Below the pieces are notes generated by a model. That model saw nothing but the letters and a program-made list of their open reading frames with translations, was not told where the DNA came from and made no database searches. Positions 19,750 through 30,899 of a stretch of DNA of 64,000 bases are shown in pieces. A program made the position numbers and the translations under genes. Each line of letters begins with the position of its first letter. Within the stretch, counting starts at the first letter, position 1. The stretch comes from Panicum virgatum. Lineage: Eukaryota > Streptophyta > Magnoliopsida > Poales > Poaceae. Location: contig NC_053150.1 in NCBI RefSeq assembly GCF_016808335.1, positions 41,815,607 to 41,879,606 of the forward strand, read 5' to 3'.

Positions 19750-21440
19750 TGTCCTTGAAAGAATGTAAAATCTATTTGGACTTGTATTTGAAATTTAGGC
19801 TCCAGAACTTATTTAAATTGAATTTGTTTGGAGGTTAGAGAACCAACTAGGTCACCTGAGACCCACCCACCAAGGCCAGATGGATGCAAAAGCGAAGCAT
19901 CCATCGATCAACACTTGTGTGTACAAACGTACTAATATGAGTATTTAGTACGACGTGCAACACGCAATCTAAGCACCTTAATTGGTGCAATGTTGGACGC
20001 AGACTGCTGGCTGACGACGACGACAGAGGCATTTGCTTATGCTTGTTCTTAATTTTCAGAGAGGGACTGTTTCAGCTCAGCACACACCTGTACCGATATC
20101 AGAAGCTACCAAAAAAAATGGCGAGATGTGTATGAACACAGTGTGACCGACTTCATTTGCAATCCCCTGAAAACGAAAAGCATTTTCTGAATTCAGTCGC
20201 TGTTTTCACGTGGAGTATCATGGAAATGTCACGTCAGAGCATGCTGGCTGATTGTTCCTATCAAAGTCCAGTCCACCAGTCGGTCGCCCAAGTGGTCTGT
20301 GTATATACATGAAGCCTCGTACATATATAGCACCCTAAAACTGCAGAAACTCTGTGAGAATATACTATTGTGTAACAGGTATTGCAGCAGTAATGTGTCC
20401 TACCAAAATTGCTTAACTCTGTTCCAAATAGTTAACAAACTTAAAGTCGAGAATCGAATTGCTTGTTTAGTACTGGCTCCATCCAAAAATCATTGGACAG
20501 AACAGAATCCGGCGACCGAGATCACTCATTGCCACAAGGGCAGAAAAATCTCCGATCGATTCCCACGATCGCCCGGCACCGGTCCACGCTAGCTACAGAG
20601 CGAGGCAGAGCGCACCCGGAGCAAATCCTCTAGCTCCGGCGGATCACGCAGAGTATCTTTGCCAAACCCTGTAAACCTAACCCATTTGGTTACACCGAAC
20701 CAATGCGGTTGGGCATCAGGGTAATCTCGCCGTTAGTTGTGTGAATTAGCAAGGCCATGGGGGGAATGAGTCCGCCGGCGGGCGATGGGGACGCGCGTTC
20801 GCCCAAACCCAAGCATCACATGTGTGTCACCATCAGTGTAATCTAATTTGTTTGGGCTAAATGATCAATTAGAGATGAACAGAATCTGGCTTGCATTATC
20901 TTTGAATTTTCGGAGACCAAGCGAGGTGCTATTTTTTTTTTGGTGTCTGTTTTCGGAGACCAAGCGAGGTGCTTTTTTTTTTGATGTCTGTCAGTCTCTG
21001 TGGTGTGGTTGCTTCATGCTTCTCTGAGCTATGATACTCCAAGAATACTATTGACTAGAAGTACACGGTATATTCTTTGTTTCTTGCCAAAGGCCAGGCG
21101 ACCAGTTTGCTAGTTCGGTCCGGTAGCTTCGCGCCCCAACAGGTCTTGAGTTCAATTCTCATCAGAATCGAATTTCCGGTTGTTGGGGTAAAAAAAATCC
21201 CTCGCTTTGCTCGCCGCGAAGCTTGGCCCTCTCGGGCATGGGCAAAGGTTCGGGGGTTTTCTCTACCCGGGTAAGCCGGTGTGACTTCCTCTTAATGAAA
21301 AAACGGTGGGGCCGTTTCCTCCCCGGGTAGAGTTTTTTTTTATTCTTTGTTTCTTTGTTTGTGATGTAGACTTGTGTTTGCACCGCTGACAACCGCCAAG
21401 AGTGATCCACTGACGGATCGTGTTGGGTGGGATGCATGTA
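19750..21440 (+). repeat. Tandem duplicated upstream block, copy B
   Basis: It aligns to copies A and C through several shared phrases, for example GGTTAGAGAACCAACT, ACGCAATCTAAGCACC, CACGTGGAGTATCATGG and GGCAGAGCGCACCCGG. A SINE (21,086-21,340) is inserted near its 3' end, where copy A has none. No coding frame. Confidence 0.7.
21086..21340 (+). mobile_element. tRNA-derived SINE with 15-bp target duplication
   Basis: Perfect 15-bp duplications TATTCTTTGTTTCTT lie at 21,071-21,085 and 21,341-21,355. The element is 255 bp and ends in a T run. An A-box-like region (AGTTTGCTAGTTCGGT, 21,113-21,128) and a B-box-like region (GTCTTGAGTTCAATTCTC, 21,143-21,160) indicate tRNA ancestry. The exact SINE family is not assigned. 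Confidence 0.72.
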
Positions 21441-21477
21441 GTATGAAGCCTTGGCTTCGGCTTCGTATCATTTTCTA

Positions 21478-21510
21478 CTAGTGTCTGGGCGCGCCCTTGG
21501 CGCGCCGTTT
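21478..21510 (-). mobile_element. Helitron 3' terminus, minus strand
   Basis: Read on the minus strand, a GGCGCGCC hairpin arm pair is followed by AGACACTAG and then T, the pattern of a Helitron 3' end. The matching 5' TC end to the right could not be located, so the element's extent is unknown. Confidence 0.5.
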
Positions 21511-22084
21511 ATATGATACTTGGAGGAAGGATTTTGATGGTTTAAAGTATACATTAAGTTTGGTGATTAAAATTTATTTTTGCGGTGGAAAAAATCAGAG
21601 GGGCAAATATGGTAATAAATTTAGATGACAGTAGCATATGTTAAGTAGACAAATTGAATTTCCATATATTAGACGAGTAATCGCTAGGACCAATTCATCT
21701 TGAGTACGGCAGATCACTCATTAGCGCCAGTGCCTGACTGGTCAACCACCTCCAATTTCATCTAACCGTAAAGACAACATATTTGATCAGTTCCTTAAAT
21801 GCTATTCACTGCCCAAGCCCTACTTTGCCCACACCACTTTGGCTTCCTCACCGCACAAGCCCTCCCACACCACGGCGCAATCGGGTGCGAGTGCGACAAG
21901 GATGTTTCTGGAAAAGTGGTGGACGGGCAGTCTTTCGCAAAATCGGCGCGATTTTTGAATTTTCTCTTCTTCATATTAAAATATTTTCAATCATGAGGAT
22001 CTATATGTTAAAAAAATTAGTGTGTCATTAGTATTCTTCATTAAATAAACTTCCATATTATATCTATTTGGTGCTATAAATATT

Positions 22085-22176
22085 TTTAATATTTTTTATA
22101 ATTTTGATCAAACTACAAATGGTTTGATTCTCTAAGAAAGTTGGAATGCTTTACAATTTGGAATGAATGGAGTAGC
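22085..22176. mobile_element. Stowaway-like MITE, one end only
   Basis: The phrase TTTGGAATGAATGGAGTA, preceded by a TTGATTCTCTAAGAAAGTTG stretch, is the right end of a Stowaway-type MITE. A matching left end was not found, so this is a fragment. Confidence 0.4.
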
Positions 22177-23011
22177 TCGTGAGAATGGTATAACCAGTGA
22201 AAACGGTAGCAAGGGTAGAACGCTGCAAGCTTGACGTTTTCGATAAAAAAAAACTGGATTGATGAGGTTTCAGATTTCATGATATGGACTGCAACTTCCA
22301 GTGAATCAGTGTAGGCTACAAGTTCTAGAGTGTCTCAAACAAAAAGCGTGCATATTCGAGATTGATTTCAAGAAAAAAAAAATAATGTGGTTTAGAGAGA
22401 GGAGAGATCATATCGTCTGCAATCCTGTTATATGTACTGGCCAAATGGAGTCCCATATTGTTCCAAGAAGTAAGATAAATTGGTAACTATTTTTTGCAGT
22501 CATATGCCCTCTCCACATTAGTCAGGTATAATTTGCAAAGTTGCATGACAACATTATCTCATTGAGTATGCTATCTAAACTGAAAGAATTTATATCAATG
22601 TAAATTATAGTGAGTCCAGAAGTGAGGAAATAAATCAATATTTTGCAGTAATGTATTTTTAATTTCTTATAGGTAGTCCTGCGAGCCTCTATTTAAACAA
22701 AAAACTACACGATTAGATTGTTTTTCAACTGTCATCATGTGTGTTAGCACACTTTGAAGCAATCAGCAGAGAAAACATGCATCTTTGACACAAAGACAAC
22801 AAAATAAAACAAAAATCATGCCTAATACAACTGCATAGTCCATAAGCAAATACATCATCGAACATCGATAAGGGGGCTTTGTTTCTGCCTTCTGCAACTG
22901 AGAACTAAAATGCCACTGACTGTTAGCATCCTAAAAACATGTTACAATGGGTGGTCTACTTGATGTACACAGTTCATGGTCATTGCAAGGTAAACTGCGA
23001 CATCACACTCC
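22177..23011. other. AT-rich spacer, no gene
   Basis: No supported coding frame. The last ~150 bp probably represent 3' untranslated DNA of the minus-strand MED28 pseudogene that begins at 23,012. Confidence 0.5.
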
Positions 23012-23924
23012 TCACACTCTTTAGAGCTCAGTTAGGTGCTTCCACGGTTGCTCCTTCGGTTCTTTCTGCCACCCTTCAATCAGCTTCTTGTGCCTGGCAA
23101 TAAGCTCAGACTTGGTCTTCAGTTCTTCCTCCATTGTAGTAATCTCCTGCGTAGTGCAAAACCAAACATGTGAACAAGATGAGCAGGCATGATTCTACTA
23201 AGGCATTATTATAGAAGCAATTGCATGAAAAATACATGTGTAAAGGTGAATACAAGTACTTGGAAATTTCACTGGGAAGTGGGAACACCCACATGTTTTC
23301 TAGAAGTGAGAATTCAGCGAGGCTCTCCGTTCCTTCAAATATATTATTTAATTTTGAGTTAATAGATGTCCTATTCTTTTTTTTTTGAAAGGAATAGATA
23401 TCCTATTCAGCACATAAGTTATATCAGAATACAACAATATTATTGCATCATAAAATTCAGTTTAAGATTTTCCTGGGTTACATACATATCTGACAAAAAG
23501 AAAGGAGATGACGCCAACATAGGATCAAAGAGTCTTGTAATACTAATAAGGCTCACGCCAAGTGTGACAAACTGACTGTAGCAAGTAGAAATAGGTGATT
23601 TTTAAGTTAGCTATTCCTAAGGATAGGCCAACTTCGAATGACTGGTTTTGAGCTGATAAAACCATGTAAAATCTGAATACTACTTCCGATGACAGTTTCC
23701 GATCAGACTTCAGTTCTCCAATCACCATGCCCAAACCTCATTCCCTTGCCAATAACCCATAGGATATACACATCTTTACTCCACTCTCAGTTAGACGAGG
23801 ATGAAGTGAACGTACCTTCCGAAGCATCTCTTCTGCTGTTGGTCCTCACGCTGCAGGCTGATGAAGTAAGACCGGAGCTTCTTGGCTACCTCCATGAAGT
23901 CCCTGGCGTGATTCTCAACATCAA
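23012..23924 (-). pseudogene. MED28: MED28-like pseudogene fragment (Mediator subunit), last two exons
   Basis: Two exons with an intact intron: 23,816-23,924 (AG before it, GTACGT donor after it) and 23,012-23,146. They read VDVENHARDFMEVAKKLRSY and then a coiled segment MEEELKTKSELIARHKKLIE ending in a Trp. This follows the C-terminal pattern of Mediator subunit 28. The first exon ends in a frameshift (the bases encoding EEMLRK are off frame), and the last exon has TAA at 23,021-23,023 in place of a sense codon just before the ancestral TGA (23,012-23,014). No 5' exon was found upstream. Intron retention shows DNA-level rather than mRNA-level copying. Confidence 0.72.
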
Positions 23925-24954
23925 CTGTTCACGACGGTACACGCAGCAACATTCAGAATCTCCAGTTAGGTAGTGTCGAATGAGAAGATACAATTTAACT
24001 CTTTAATAAGTTGATAACCATTCTACAGTATTCAGCCTAAGAGTCCACATAATGCATTTATCTTGGTACTCCCCGATTGCAATGTGTTCTATACAGTTGA
24101 TAGAAGCTTATAATTTCCTCGGCAATGAAAGCGACCAATCACAAAATAATTGCTGGAGGGGCAAGAAAGATGCAGCCTTTATCTGTAAAAAAATAGCAAG
24201 AGCCGCCTATCCATGTCGTAGGCAAAACAACGAACACCTGGCGCGCGACGGCGCCATGGACCGATTAAACACCAGGATAATTGGCCAGCGACGAAACCGC
24301 GAGGATCGCGCCGCTGCAGAGCGCGAGGGCGTGGGCGCGGCGGCGAAGAGCGCTGGAGACGAGGACGCGCGGCTGCGAGGCGGCGGATTTGGCCTGCTAG
24401 GCGCTGCTCTCTGTGTAGTTGCCGGCCGACTCGTTACAGAGCTGCCATGGTAGCGGCTGCGCGGTGGCGAGCCATGGCGCGTGGGGGACGGGCGGTGCCG
24501 GCGCGGACGTAGGCGTGCGCGGCGGCAACCGGGGACGTTCGGCGCTGTGGCGACGGCGGTTAGGGACGGGGACGGTCGGCGCCGGCGCGGCCGGGGCTGG
24601 GGCTGGGGCCCCGCGGTGCCTGGGAAATAGAGCGCGCGGTATTTGCGGGACAAGGGAGAAGAGGCAGGCAACCGTCGGGGAGCCGCGGCGTGGAGCGCAG
24701 TGTCGATGACCTCGCCGATCCCAGCCTTCCGCGGCAGCGAATCCCGCAGCCGCTCGCCCGTGAGGCAGAAAGTGTGAGTCACCGTGTAGGACGTCATCTG
24801 CACGGACCACCCCGCCGACGCGGTCGTCGACGGACTCGAGGACACGGCGGCGGGCGTCCACCTTGCTGGCGCCTAGGCCACTCCGCGGTGCACGGATACA
24901 GCTTTCTCAAGCTACACACCTAGCAGCAGGCCAGCAATGCCGCGTGCTTCAGAC
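23925..24954. other. Spacer with GC-rich block, no recognised gene
   Basis: 24,230-24,900 is GC-rich, with overlapping open frames on both strands. A minus-strand frame (24,845 down to 24,207) begins with a moderately complex stretch (MTSYTVTHTFCLTGERLRDS near residue 17) and then becomes low-complexity. I do not recognise it. It could be a captured exon or the start of a lost gene. Confidence 0.4.
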
Positions 24955-25145
24955 GGTCGCGTTTTGTTGTGTGCCTGTGTTTACCGAATGGTTACTGTAG
25001 CATCACTGTAGCAGATTATGAATTAATTAGGCTCATTAGATTCGTCTTGCGAAAAAGTACTCAGCTGTCAAAAAACATTTATAAACAGATTTTATTTAAT
25101 ATTATAAAATAGTAAGATTCTTTTTGATGTGATAGGAACTTTTGA
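24955..25145. mobile_element. Tourist-like MITE remnant
   Basis: Contains the family words GGTTACTGTAGCATCACTGT and AATTAGGCTCATTAGATTCG, but lacks clear ends. Confidence 0.5.
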
Positions 25146-25303
25146 AAAAAGTCGGCAAAGGACACCGTAGTGTTCCTACACCACAGGTTGCAGAGAAGCA
25201 ACCTGTTCCGCGTTCTGCGGGTTGCAGAGAAGCAGTGGCGTACTGGCGTTCTCTTTCTCGTGCAGGTTCATGTGCGACATGTTCGGGCACATCAGCATAT
25301 GGC

Positions 25304-25391
25304 TGCGAGGTGGGTCCAGTTCGAGCACCTCGATGCTGGAGAACGCGGACCCGAGTCCCTCGGCGAGCTTGTGGAGTACTACGCGTGCTGA
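25304..25391 (+). pseudogene. SAUR 3' remnant
   Basis: The DNA matches the last ~90 bp of the intact SAUR gene (44,767-44,865), including GAGAACGCGGACCC and GAGTACTACGCGTGCTGA, with small deletions. The N-terminal two thirds are absent. It is the second member of the degraded tandem SAUR series. Confidence 0.82.
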
Positions 25392-25428
25392 GAGCGCTCG
25401 ACGTCGCCACGGGGGTGGTGGTGTCATT

Positions 25429-25770
25429 AACCGCGAGCTGCCTGCCTGTGCTCACGCCATATGCAGCGTGCGCCGCCACAGAGCGCGCATGGACGCCATG
25501 CCCTGGCAAAGGTAGCCCTGCCACATGCGCCGACTTGGAAAAGGATGCACCTGGCTGGCAGGCAGAATGATGACCAGTCCGGCGACTCCGGCGTGCAGCC
25601 GGCGCGACCGCACACTGTTTCGCCTCCAAACAGAGGGCTGCACGAGCCATGCATGCCGCCGGAATCAGAGCCTAGTCGCGCGTGCACATGCAGCTCACAC
25701 AGCAGCTAGCTACTCTACTACAGTAGTAGCTAGGAGTAGTACACACACGATGAGCTCCGATCCGAAAATC
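25429..25770. repeat. Duplicated segment, copy 1
   Basis: AACCGCGAGCTGCC, ACGCCATATGCAGC, GACCAGTCCGGCGA, CGCGACCGCACACTGTTTCG and CTCCAAACAGAGGGCTGCA recur in the same order at 27,060-28,380. No coding frame is supported; several antisense and sense frames here are short and low-complexity. Confidence 0.72.
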
Positions 25771-25912
25771 TGGTGTGCACCTGTGCCACTAGAACCTACT
25801 CCGTACTATTGCACAAGTTAAAAATAAAATAAAATAAAAATATTCTAAAAATAGAAATTGTTTCGGAACAAATAAATATATTTAAAATAAGATAATAATA
25901 TTTTAGAGATAG

Positions 25913-26247
25913 GCTTTGTTTGGATCTCAAAACATAAAATACAAAAATTTTGTAAATCGTTTGCATGATGTATTAAATGTAGTAAAAAAAATAAATCGTA
26001 TTACACAAATGGACTGTAAATCGCGAGACGAATCTAATGAGCCTAATTATGATGTGATTAGACACTAAATTGCTACAGTAAACATGCTCTAATGATGGAT
26101 TAATTAGGCTCATTAGATTCGTCTCGTAGTTTACAGACAAGATCTGTAATTAGTTTTGTGATTAGTCTATATTTAATACTTCAAATATTAAAGATTCCTT
26201 TCCAAAAACACAAAAATGTAAAATGCAAAATGATTTAAACACACTCA
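25913..26247. mobile_element. Foldback Tourist-like MITE
   Basis: Ends read GGCTTTGTTTGGATC and, inverted, GAGTGTGTTTAAATC. The interior carries inverted copies of CGAGACGAATCTAATGAGCC, so the whole element can fold back. It is the same family as 27,546-27,883 and 46,850-47,187. Confidence 0.68.
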
Positions 26248-26279
26248 TAGTAAGATAATAGTAAGATAGCACAAATTTG

Positions 26280-26810
26280 GGGCCTCATTGGTTCACATCT
26301 TTCCACGGCCTGGCTCACACCGTCCATCCAGGCCTGTGCCAGCCAGGTCTGCCGGATGCAGCACTCTTCTATTTGATTGATGTCTGCGCGAAAGAAACGA
26401 TGATTGGTTGCCCGCATCTGTTGGAGCTGATTCGCTTTTTCTCTCAGCACGCTCGTCCATGCGCGCTCGCAGCGCACCGCACGAGCCTGGCTTGCGGGAT
26501 ACGCTCGATTCTAGCGTTCCTCCAGAGCTTGGCCTCGGGGCGTTCCTTGCATGTTCAGAGCCTGGCCCTGCAGCTACGCCAACCAAACAAAGGTCTCTTC
26601 TCGTATGCAGATAGGGGTGCAAATGGGTGATTCTTATGTACATCTTCAACCCTCTTTAATTTAAAATTTTGTACTAATTTTCCAAATTGAGATATAGTTT
26701 TGGAGAATTAGTACAAAATTTTGAACTAGAGATGGTTGGAGGGGCACCCATTAGCACCCCTATATGCAGAGAGCCTGGCTGAGGGTAGGCGCGGGCAACC
26801 AATCATGCCC
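26280..26810. mobile_element. Tourist-like element split by a hAT MITE
   Basis: Ends read GGGCCTCATTGGTTCAC and, inverted, GGGCATGATTGGTTGCC, with TTG on both sides (26,277-26,279 and 26,811-26,813). The element at 26,612-26,762 is nested inside it. Confidence 0.55.
26612..26762. mobile_element. hAT-type MITE, 151 bp, nested
   Basis: Ends read TAGGGGTGCAAATGGGT and, inverted, TAGGGGTGCTAATGGGT. An 8-bp duplication TATGCAGA lies at 26,604-26,611 and 26,763-26,770. The interior also folds back on GTACTAATT/AATTAGTAC. Confidence 0.75.
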
Positions 26811-26840
26811 TTGGCCTCAACGTCGCCTGGGGTGGTGTTA

Positions 26841-27044
26841 GAGCAAGTATAACAAGAGATTGAGAGCCGGCTGGGATCCGATATGGGGAGGAGAGAGAGA
26901 GCGCGAGCGGGCGTCTGCCAAACCGCCCACTGGGAGCCGGTGAAAACGCTTGCGCTCTCACTGCAACGTATTGAATGGGCGCGCTGCGACCTGGGTGAGC
27001 ATGTGTTCCCAGCCGGCAGCCGGCTGGGACTATTGGTCTTGCTC
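26841..27044. mobile_element. Tourist-like MITE, GC-rich, 204 bp
   Basis: Ends read GAGCAAGTATAACAAGAG and, inverted, GAGCAAGACCAATAGTC, flanked by TTA on both sides (26,838-26,840 and 27,045-27,047). Confidence 0.65.
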
Positions 27045-27059
27045 TTATGAACTTGTCAT

Positions 27060-28380
27060 GAACCGCGAGCTGCCCGGCCGTGTTCACGCCATATGCAGCT
27101 TGTGCGCCGCCACAAAGCACACATGGACGCCGTGCTCACGCGGTGCAATTTAAGCCTGTTTGATACCTGCATGAGATAGTGAGTCTGGCTTCTGCGGTGC
27201 AAAAGTCTTCCACGAGCCTGGCTCCAGAGGAACGTGAAAATTGATCGCACACATTTAGCTTGGCTGCCGTGATGCAGGAGCGAGCGTGGTGGCAGTTTCC
27301 TTACCAATAAAAGTGGCTGGTCAAGCTAGTTAAGCGTGTAACCTATCAGTTGCTCTGGATAGCCTAGGTGCGGGGAAACGTGAATCAAAGAACTCGACGT
27401 TGTACCTTGTAAACCTGGCCAGCACGGGCCTGCATGGCTAGCGCGAGCTAGGCTACCGGCAGCAGAGAACCGATCAGGCCCCTGGCAAACGTGGCCCTGC
27501 CACACAGGATCCTACATGTGCCGGCTTGGAAAGGATAGAGTCATAGACTTTGTTTAGATCACTTTGCATTTTGAATTTTTAAAAAGAAATTTTTAATATT
27601 TGAAGTATTAAATGTATACTAATCATAAAATTAATTACAGATCTCGTCTGTAAACTACGAGACGAATCTAATGAGTCTAATTAATCCATTATTAGAGTAT
27701 GTTTACTGTAGCATTACTGTAGCAATTTATTTTCTAACCACATCCTAAATTAGGCTCATTAGATTCGTCTCACGATTTACAATCCATTTGTGCAATGCGA
27801 TTTATTTTTCGACTACATTTAATACACCATGCAAGCGATTTACAAAAATTTTGTATTTTGAGTTTTGGATCTAAACAGGGCCGTAGTTAATGATAGCATA
27901 CTACTTTCTTCTTCCACATTTAAAAAGTTTGATTGAATATGGCACGGTCTTCGAAACAACATTTTGATCATTTATTTATCATATATTATATCACTTATGA
28001 TTATAAATATATATCATTGTAAACTATATTTTATTACAAATCCGATCATATAAAATTTACATTATTTAACTTAATAATCAAGTTTTTGGTTAAAGATGGA
28101 AATGTTTGAATTTTGATATACGTGTCTGCTTTATAAACGTGGAGAAGGAAGTATATAGCGACACCAACACACATGCAAGGATCAGCTGGCTGAAGACCAG
28201 TCCGGCGAGCGGTCGGCGCGACCGCACACTGTTTCGTCTCCAAACAGAGGGCTGCAGAGCTCGGAGCGTGGGATGGTCGGATGGACTATGGAGCGCAAGT
28301 GCTAGGCACCAGGCATGCCTAGCTACTGTAAGCTAGCTGGGAGCACTACACAAACGATGCGCTCCGATCCCATACGTCCG
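27060..28380. repeat. Duplicated segment, copy 2, expanded by insertions
   Basis: It aligns to 25,429-25,770 in order, but is spread over 1.3 kb because a MITE (27,546-27,883) and about 290 bp of AT-rich DNA (27,884-28,170) lie within it. Confidence 0.7.
27546..27883. mobile_element. Foldback Tourist-like MITE
   Basis: Ends read CTTTGTTTAGATC and, inverted, GGCCCTGTTTAGATCC. The interior has CGAGACGAATCTAATGAG and its inverse. It is absent from the otherwise matching segment at 25,429-25,770, which dates the insertion after the duplication. Confidence 0.68.
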
Positions 28381-29084
28381 CTCTTGCAGCGATCATGCTT
28401 GCTCTAGCTGTCTAGCCTGGCCTGCTCATCATCGATGAAGATGGGATTTCGAGAAGGAACGAACGCCATGACAAAACCACACGCGCGCGCGCGCGTTGCT
28501 GTCAGGCCAGGGTTTCGCTAAACTCTTCGGACTAATTAAATCTCCCACGCACACGCTGCTTTATTATTGAATTAGTTCCCTGCCTCATCATCATCTTCTC
28601 TGCTGTCTCCATCTCTGCCCGCAGCCGTGGTCGGTTAGCCGCCGCCAACTAACCAGCGGTTAGTGGGCTTCTAGACCACCGCGCGCGCTTGGATTGTTTT
28701 CAGACCGACAGGGAGAGGAGGAGGGTATGTAATTGACCTCACAGAACGGAACACGACATGGGGGCGTGTACTCACCTAGCTTGATTATATTGATTCTTCG
28801 AAAACGGGCTAGTAGTACTAGCTACCCCTGACCATTTTTTTTTCAGATCACCGACGCTGGGGTCTGGATGAGATTTATTGAAACGACACAGGCCGGTATG
28901 CTCTGACAGACAGTGTTGATTAGTGCCAATAACACCGTGCTAAGCATCATCACCTCTTTTAAAAATATATTAGGTTTTGTTGGTGTACATTAACAGCTTG
29001 AAATGTCGACCCTCTCCCCATGATTGCACAGCGTTGATGCGTCTCTCATGCCAATTGGACACCCTGCTGCTAGTTGACGAAGAG
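28381..29084. other. Spacer, no gene seen
   Basis: A short CG dinucleotide run lies near 28,480-28,494. No supported coding frame or repeat boundary was seen. Confidence 0.5.
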
Positions 29085-30760
29085 AGCGGAATCCATGGAA
29101 GCTGTCCGGCCAACGGGAGCATTTTGTTGCTTCCTATGGCCACTCTTGTGGCTGGCTCCCTTGATTCTTGCTATATGCTAGGGAAAAGGAGGAGGAGACA
29201 GGAGACATCAAATGATTAGCAGCAGCTTTTGCTCTGATTAAACTAGACTCATCCAATGCGTGCACTCGAGTAAGGCACTTGTTGGCTTAGCTTAGGCCTT
29301 GTTTAGTTGCAATTTTTTTTAGAATTTTGGTACTGTAGCATTTCCGTTTGTATTTGATAATTATTATCCGATCATGGGTTAACTAGGCTCAAAAGATTCG
29401 TCGCGCAAAATACAGACAAACTGTGTAATTAGTTATTTTGTTTAGCTACATTTAATACTTCATGCATGCATTCAAAGATTCAATGTGATGTAGGATCTTG
29501 TGAAGTTTTGAAATTTTGGATGCAACTAAACAAGGGCTTAATTCCTCTCCACGCCCTTTTGTTTGCCGAAATTATTTAATTTGCGCTTTGGCGGCACACC
29601 TCTGACTGAATTTGTACCGGTGTCTCGCACTTGTCCTTCCTTGCATGCAAGATAAAATACAATAATAATATATAAAATAGGCATCTGTACTAAAAAAGAG
29701 TATAAAATTTATTTGGACTTTAGAGGTTGTTTAAATCTGAGTTGAGAGGTTAGAGAACCAACTGCTTCCATGCAAGCAGGCGTGAGGACAGGTGGATGCA
29801 AAAGCGACGTGTGGGTGGCACCTACTAGATTTTTTTAGAAACGATTTTTTTTAAGAAAAAGAAGCACACCTACTTGCATTGATTTTGGGTTCTGATGACT
29901 AGTACTATTAGTTTTTAGTATCAGTACAACTAATAATAAAGGCCTAAATTTGTTCCGGCCATTGACACACGACGTGCATGCAGCCCGCAATCTAAAGACC
30001 ACCCTAATCCGTCCAATTCGGACGTAGAGGCTGGACAGATCACAGATGCACCGTTCGCTCTTGTTAGTGTCAGAGCGTCACGTACTTCCTCAGAAAACAA
30101 ACAACCCTGTAGCGATCAGGTCAGTACAGGGGGAAGTGATGCGTGCACCGGCGTGCCGCGCACAGTGCACGATAAGGGCTAGCCGGAACAGTGCCAGTGG
30201 CTGGGTAGGGTCCTGATCAACAACTTGTTCTGAGTTCTGTCGTCGCCGTTTCAACGTGCTCGGTATCATAGAAACGTCACATCGGAGCACGCTATATATC
30301 GATGCACTGCACGACCCTTCCAATCGATGTCAGACCAGTCGGGCGCCCAATACTCCTGTACGTGCTGTGCATGTGCAATCTCTTCAGATCGATCGCCGTA
30401 AAATTGCAGAAATTTTTGTAAGAATGCTGTTGCGAAAATTACTTGATTCATCAGGCAGAATAATAATCCGTGGATAAGGAACACTCATCACTACCACTGG
30501 GGCAGAAATCTCCAAGTGATTCCCATGACCATCCTGCGCCGATCTACAGTAGCTACGGACCTACGGTACAAGGCACTGGGCAGACGCAAAGTCCCAGAGC
30601 GCGTCCGGATCAAACAGAGAATCTATGCGAACATGTTTAACCTAGCCCGTTTCATTACTCCACACCTCTGCGAGTAAGCATCAGGGTCGTCACCCAACTC
30701 CCTTGCACATGTCTGTCACTGTCACCGATCTCATTCAGTAATCATGTCTTTCTATTCAGT
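29085..30760 (+). repeat. Tandem duplicated upstream block, copy C
   Basis: It shares GGCTCCCTTGATTCTTGC, GAGTAAGGCAC, TTTGGACTTTA, GGTTAGAGAACCAACT, ATCATAGAAACGTCAC and the final CACATGTCTGTCA phrases with copies A and B. A MITE (29,295-29,537) is inserted in this copy only. The intact SAUR gene is the next SAUR downstream, now separated by the Sirevirus and other insertions. Confidence 0.7.
29295..29537. mobile_element. Tourist-like MITE, 243 bp
   Basis: Near-perfect inverted ends GGCCTTGTTTAGTTGCA and GCCCTTGTTTAGTTGCA, with TTA on both sides (29,292-29,294 and 29,538-29,540). This copy best defines the family in this window. Confidence 0.82.
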
Positions 30761-30899
30761 AAGGTGCTGTAAACAAACCATAAATCATCTCTTACACCCC
30801 CCCCCCCTCTCTCTTCCCCCGAGTTTTTTAATAAGCGAACTCAGCCAACACAGAAGTCCAACAGGGGCAGCACTGTATGCTGTGTTGCATATACTAGTA

